The notes under the pieces: model-generated
What the model was told of the DNA's origin: nothing
Seen by the model: only the letters and a program-made list of their open reading frames with translations
Database searches by the model: none
Source of the DNA: Sphingobacteriales bacterium
Lineage (GTDB): Bacteria; Bacteroidota; Bacteroidia; Chitinophagales; Chitinophagaceae
NCBI GenBank assembly: GCA_003963365.1
Contig: RXJG01000003.1
Coordinates: 127,543-191,542, forward strand
Direction of reading: 5' to 3'
DNA: 64,000 bases
Part shown: in pieces, positions 60,560 to 64,000 of the stretch
How the letters are laid out: every line of letters begins with the position of its first letter
How positions within the stretch are numbered: position 1 is the stretch's first letter
Made by a program: the position numbers and the translations under genes

Positions 60560-61477
60560 TCAGGCTCCCAGCATTTTAGTTAAATAGTTATAGCTGGAAG
60601 TAATGCTTGCCAGTGCATCTTTTGGCATATCATGTTCAATAAAGAAATGTTTCATGCCGGCTGCAGGGGCTGCGTCAAATATTCTTTTATAATCAATTGT
60701 TCCTTCACCTACAGGCAAGATGGTTTCTCTTTTTGCATCCAGGTCTTTTACATGCCATAATGGAAAACGACCGGGATTTTGTTTGAATAGTTCAACAGGG
60801 TCTTTACCCCCTTTCGTTGCCCATGCAAGATCGAGTTCCAATTTCATTTTAGTTTGAGATAAAAACATTTCATAAGGAATTTGTCCCTCTACTTCATGAA
60901 ACTCAGCATCATGATTATGATAGGCAAATCCAATCCCCGCTTTTTTACAGGCTTCATCTGTTTTATTTAATACCTCTATTGAAGATTTTATTTCATCCAG
61001 CGTATGAATGGGTGTACTGGCACAAACTAAAAACTCCACGCCTCCTTCTGCCGCTTCATCAACTAATACCTGCATATTATCCTGCAGGCTTCTCATTGGC
61101 GGAATAACAATAGGCTTCCCATCCTGCCCTACTGGCATTTTCGCTCCCGGCGGTAATTTAAAAGGAGCACCCAGTACATGATGCGATTTCCAGCTAAGGC
61201 CGATATTATTTAAAAACTTAGCAAATTCTTTTGGCTTCATTCCGTAATAACCACCTTTTTTACTAAAGGCTGATTCTATTTCTTTGTAACCAACACCTGC
61301 TATTTTTTTTAATGTTCCTTCCACATCATTATCTATCTCATTAAAAAAAGTAAACAACTGCAAACCCATAGCTTGTGTTGCAGGTTTTGAAGCAAAAAAA
61401 TCAAATGATTTATTACGCAATACCAGGCCACCAAACAAAACAGTACCCGAAGCTTTTATAAATTCTTTTCTTTTCAT
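60560..61477 (-). CDS. Sugar phosphate isomerase/epimerase-like TIM-barrel protein
   Basis: 305 residues. The N-terminus MKRKEFIKASGTVLFGGLVL is an export signal of the kind seen in Tat-like Bacteroidota isomerases (KRKEF rather than the strict RR). The xylose-isomerase-like barrel has GFAYHNHDAEFHE, LELDLAWATKGGKDPVELF, LWHVKDLD and FFIEHDM, giving the usual His/Glu/Asp metal ligands. Members of this family act as 3-keto-glycoside or inosose/hydroxypyruvate-type isomerases. Exported forms are common in carbohydrate loci, sometimes linked to 3-keto-glucoside metabolism, but the substrate is not provable here. It lies 46 bp downstream of the carboxylesterase gene. Confidence 0.88.
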   Translation of the reverse strand: MKRKEFIKASGTVLFGGLVLRNKSFDFFASKPATQAMGLQLFTFFNEIDNDVEGTLKKIAGVGYKEIESAFSKKGGYYGMKPKEFAKFLNNIGLSWKSHHVLGAPFKLPPGAKMPVGQDGKPIVIPPMRSLQDNMQVLVDEAAEGGVEFLVCASTPIHTLDEIKSSIEVLNKTDEACKKAGIGFAYHNHDAEFHEVEGQIPYEMFLSQTKMKLELDLAWATKGGKDPVELFKQNPGRFPLWHVKDLDAKRETILPVGEGTIDYKRIFDAAPAAGMKHFFIEHDMPKDALASITSSYNYLTKMLGA

Positions 61478-61523
61478 ACTATAACAATTGAGTGTTATGA
61501 AATAAGTATCAGTAGTTAATGAT

Positions 61524-63149
61524 TTATTTTTTCAATAATGATTCAAGAAATAAATAGCGGTTACGGTTTTTTTCTGTCATCGATTTTGAATCAACATTGA
61601 TATACATTAATTCAGCCGGTTGATTAGCTTTTACTGCAGGCCACTTTGGTACTGTTAATCCGTTTGGATTACCTGTTTTAATAAAGTTTTCAAAAAAAGA
61701 TTGTATAATGGCGGCCACTTTAAAATCTTCCGGTTGCCAGTCATACACACGGTTGGTTGGTAAATTACCCATGGCATATTCAATTTCGGCTGAATGTACA
61801 GCACCTTTTGGCAAAGGAGCTTTTGGCGCTTTACCTGTGGTATCTTTTGTAATACCACCTGCAAGGTTTGCTGTGGCATTTCCCATCTCTGCTCTCATTG
61901 CCGGTCGGGGCCGTGCATATAAATAACGGTAAACTGGTTTACCACCGGATTTAGCTTGCATATCTATCCATTTCCAGGTACCAAAGCCAATAAACCTGTC
62001 ACTGGCAAAATCTGTTGCAGCTTGTTCTACTTCATCATCCGTAGCAGGCACATATTGTTTGATGGCTTCATCTGCTTTATCACCAAATGTTTTTTGTAAA
62101 GCCTTTTTGAAATTTTCAACAGTGAATTTATCACCACCCATTACAAACTGTGGTACCATCTCCTGTGAATTCCATCCGGCTAACAGTGGAACGTGTGCCT
62201 GTTCTCCTTTTTCAAATATTTCCAGTGGTGATTTAGGAAAGAAATAACCATCAACACAAAAAGGAAATGCACCAAAACCTGCTTTTGAAGCTCCTTTCAG
62301 CAAATCTTCAGCACTCATGGCTCTTAATTCTGCTAATGAATTTTTATTGATGGATTGTGCCCATTTTACTCCGGCAGCTTCGGCTTCCTTTAATGTAGCA
62401 GTTGGGTTTCCAAGCACAGAGCCGCTTTCTCCAATCGCACCGGCAATTAAGTTCCTTGATAACGGAGAAGCCATTTGGGCACTAACTGAAAATGATCCGG
62501 CAGATTCACCGGCAATAGTCACTCTTTTTGGATCGCCGCCAAAAGCTGCTATATTTTTTTGCACCCACTGCAAAGCAGCACTCTGATCCATCAGGCCATA
62601 ATTACCGGATGCATGATGTGGTGATTCTTTTGTCAATTCGGGATGAGATAATAAACCAAACACACCTAAGCGGTAATTAACGGTTACCGTTACAATTCCT
62701 CTGCGGGCCATACTCTCACCATCATATCGTGGCTCTGAACCATCACCTGCCATAAAACCACCGCCGTAGTAGTAAACCAATACCGGCAATTTTTCTTTAC
62801 CTGTATTGGATGGTGTCCATACGTTCAAATACAAACAATCTTCACTTGTACCACCGGAACGAAAATTCATGTCCCCAAATATGGGTAATTGCATAGCCTT
62901 GTTACCAAACTTATCAGCTTTGCGTACACCTTCCCAGTTTTTGACCGGTTGTGGTTCTCTCCATCGAAGTTCGCCAACCGGTGGTGCTGCATAAGGAATG
63001 CCTTTAAATGTATAAACTCCAGATTCATCAACTCCTTCTAAAACGCCATTCTCTACTTTTACCTTAGGAGCAGGTAACTCATTCTGTTGAGCAAAAAGAT
63101 TGGATGTAAACAATAAACTGAGTAAAAAATAACAAATTAATTTTTTCAT
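61524..63149 (-). CDS. Exported type-B carboxylesterase
   Basis: 541 residues. Signal peptide (LICYFLLSLLFTSNLFAQ), then the complete type-B carboxylesterase/lipase fold: SEDCLYLNVWTP, the oxyanion loop YYYGGGF, and the nucleophile Ser216 in TIAGESAGSF. The catalytic Glu/Asp and His follow (His likely in GAVHSAEIEYAMG). It hydrolyses ester bonds of small or polysaccharide-linked esters in the periplasm. Between two GH3 genes it may strip ester groups such as feruloyl or acetyl from hemicellulose fragments, which is inference. It lies 46 bp upstream of the TIM-barrel isomerase gene, and the two are likely co-transcribed. Confidence 0.93.
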   Translation of the reverse strand: MKKLICYFLLSLLFTSNLFAQQNELPAPKVKVENGVLEGVDESGVYTFKGIPYAAPPVGELRWREPQPVKNWEGVRKADKFGNKAMQLPIFGDMNFRSGGTSEDCLYLNVWTPSNTGKEKLPVLVYYYGGGFMAGDGSEPRYDGESMARRGIVTVTVNYRLGVFGLLSHPELTKESPHHASGNYGLMDQSAALQWVQKNIAAFGGDPKRVTIAGESAGSFSVSAQMASPLSRNLIAGAIGESGSVLGNPTATLKEAEAAGVKWAQSINKNSLAELRAMSAEDLLKGASKAGFGAFPFCVDGYFFPKSPLEIFEKGEQAHVPLLAGWNSQEMVPQFVMGGDKFTVENFKKALQKTFGDKADEAIKQYVPATDDEVEQAATDFASDRFIGFGTWKWIDMQAKSGGKPVYRYLYARPRPAMRAEMGNATANLAGGITKDTTGKAPKAPLPKGAVHSAEIEYAMGNLPTNRVYDWQPEDFKVAAIIQSFFENFIKTGNPNGLTVPKWPAVKANQPAELMYINVDSKSMTEKNRNRYLFLESLLKK

Positions 63150-63184
63150 ATAGCCATTATCGTTTTAAAAAATTATTATCGAAG

Positions 63185-63215
63185 GTAAAAAAGCCCCCGC
63201 TTTTGCAAGGGCTAT
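63185..63215 (-). terminator. Terminator after the second GH3 gene
   Basis: AGCCC with GGGCT plus G-T pairs (63192-63212) forms a hairpin on the minus strand followed by TTTTTTACC. It lies directly after the 63234 stop and separates that gene from the carboxylesterase. Confidence 0.7.
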
Positions 63216-63233
63216 CATTTACTATTTATAAAA

Positions 63234-64000
63234 TTATTTTTTTAACTCGTTAATAGTTACCTGTGGTACCAGTACTTTGTTACACTTTTCTGTTACGATA
63301 TCATTTCCTAAAACAAAACCAGCAGTTTGCCGTATGTCAGTTGAGGATGCTCCAACTTTAATAGTATAAGCCCCTGCATCTGCTAACCAGGAAGTGGTTT
63401 CTGTGTTAAAGGACGCAAGATCAGCAGGTGTTAATACAAATGTGATTGTTTCAGACTGACCCGGCTTTAATAAACTGGTTTTTGCAAAAGCTTTCAATTC
63501 TTCGGAAGGCTTATCCAATTTTCCGGCAGGAGCAGTGACATATAATTGCACCACTTCTTTACCAGCTACTTTACCTGTATTTGTAATTGTTATTTTAGCT
63601 GTAATTGATTTATCAACAGTTTTTGAAACAAGACTGAGCCCACTGTATTTGAAAGTTGTGTATGAAAGTCCGTAACCAAATTCATATGCCGGTTTTACAT
63701 TAAACGTATTGTAATACCTATACCCAACATATATACCTTCTTCATAAGTAACTTCTCCGGGAATGGCTTTCATACCAAACATACCTGAAGTAGCTTTTTC
63801 AGGAAATTCTTTTCCCGGGAAATTTTTAGCAGACACTTCATCCTGATATTTAACCGGGAAGGTAGACGCTAATTTACCGGAAGGATTTACTTTACCACTT
63901 AATACATCCGCCACCGCATTACCTGCTTCCAAACCCGGCTGCCAGGATAATAAGATGGCATCTACTTTATCTCTCCAACTGGCTACTTCAATTACACCGC
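63234..64000 (-). CDS. GH3 family glycosidase, C-terminal part only
   Basis: The last ~255 residues of a gene entering from the right edge. Visible: DAILLSWQPGLEAGNAVADV and LSGKVNPSGKLASTFP (end of the alpha/beta sandwich domain), YEEGIYVGYRYYNTF and YEFGYGLSYTTFKY, then a fibronectin-III-like domain (KITITNTGKVAGKEVVQLYV, EELKAFAKTSLLKPG, STDIRQ). This is the standard C-terminus of BglX-like beta-glucosidases, unlike the first GH3 gene, which lacks the fibronectin-like domain. The catalytic barrel lies outside the window. Confidence 0.92.
   Translation of the reverse strand, partial: GVIEVASWRDKVDAILLSWQPGLEAGNAVADVLSGKVNPSGKLASTFPVKYQDEVSAKNFPGKEFPEKATSGMFGMKAIPGEVTYEEGIYVGYRYYNTFNVKPAYEFGYGLSYTTFKYSGLSLVSKTVDKSITAKITITNTGKVAGKEVVQLYVTAPAGKLDKPSEELKAFAKTSLLKPGQSETITFVLTPADLASFNTETTSWLADAGAYTIKVGASSTDIRQTAGFVLGNDIVTEKCNKVLVPQVTINELKK

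Overview
The window looks like chromosomal DNA from a Bacteroidota bacterium, most likely of the Chitinophagaceae/Chitinophagales type. The evidence is a SusC/SusD pair, two large proteins with C-terminal type IX secretion (T9SS) sorting domains, Bacteroidota-restricted families (DUF4293, DUF3127, a DUF6427-like membrane protein, GxxExxY), TAnnTTTG-type -7 promoter boxes, few strong Shine-Dalgarno sites, and AT-rich intergenic DNA. No prophage, insertion sequence, CRISPR array or plasmid gene was found. Species cannot be named from the sequence alone.

Layout. 1-5.3 kb (minus): start of an FG-GAP/VCBS lipoprotein, then SusD and SusC, with a long palindrome upstream of susC. 5.6-9.3 kb: tRNA-Pro(TGG), a secreted astacin-like protease, a secreted caspase-fold protein and tRNA-Ser(GCT). 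9.4-12.7 kb: dnaA and a 5'-nucleotidase split into two overlapping genes. 12.8-17.4 kb (plus): DUF3127, an FAD dehydrogenase and an ABC exporter pair. 17.6-22.4 kb: small housekeeping genes and glyA among mosaic intergenic repeats. 22.5-28.5 kb: two giant T9SS proteins around a DUF4293 gene. 28.7-38.3 kb: uvrA, an ECF sigma factor, DsbD plus a detached DsbD N-domain, purQ, a membrane protein and an orphan exported protein. 38.4-44.5 kb: a TIGR01777 epimerase, a small matrixin-like protease, a FadB-like fusion enzyme, a GxxExxY gene framed by inverted repeats, and a MocR regulator. 44.6-47.2 kb: a four-gene operon divergent from MocR. 47.2-51.3 kb: a gene-free gap holding two paralogous structured elements, then a LytTR response regulator, an HPt protein and a hybrid histidine kinase. 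51.3-57.5 kb: metG and a permease/RidA/D-amino-acid enzyme/dipeptidase operon. 57.6-64 kb (minus): a GH3 glycosidase, TIM-barrel isomerase, carboxylesterase and a second GH3 gene running off the edge, with two decayed gene remnants.

How the genes work together. The kinase, HPt and LytTR genes form a textbook multistep phosphorelay. Its response-regulator gene points at two tandem ~128-nt elements, each ending on the minus strand in a GC-rich hairpin followed by T-rich sequence, so they could be sibling small RNAs; this is the best candidate here for something undescribed. The GntP permease, RidA, D-threonine-aldolase/D-serine-dehydratase-like enzyme and M19 dipeptidase read as a route for D-residue-containing dipeptides or D-hydroxy-amino acids. 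The MocR regulator lies next to a clear palindrome with an extra half-site and probably controls the carboxymuconolactone-decarboxylase/DoxX/PEP-mutase-like/EamA operon. The glycosidase-esterase block looks like part of a carbohydrate-utilisation region.
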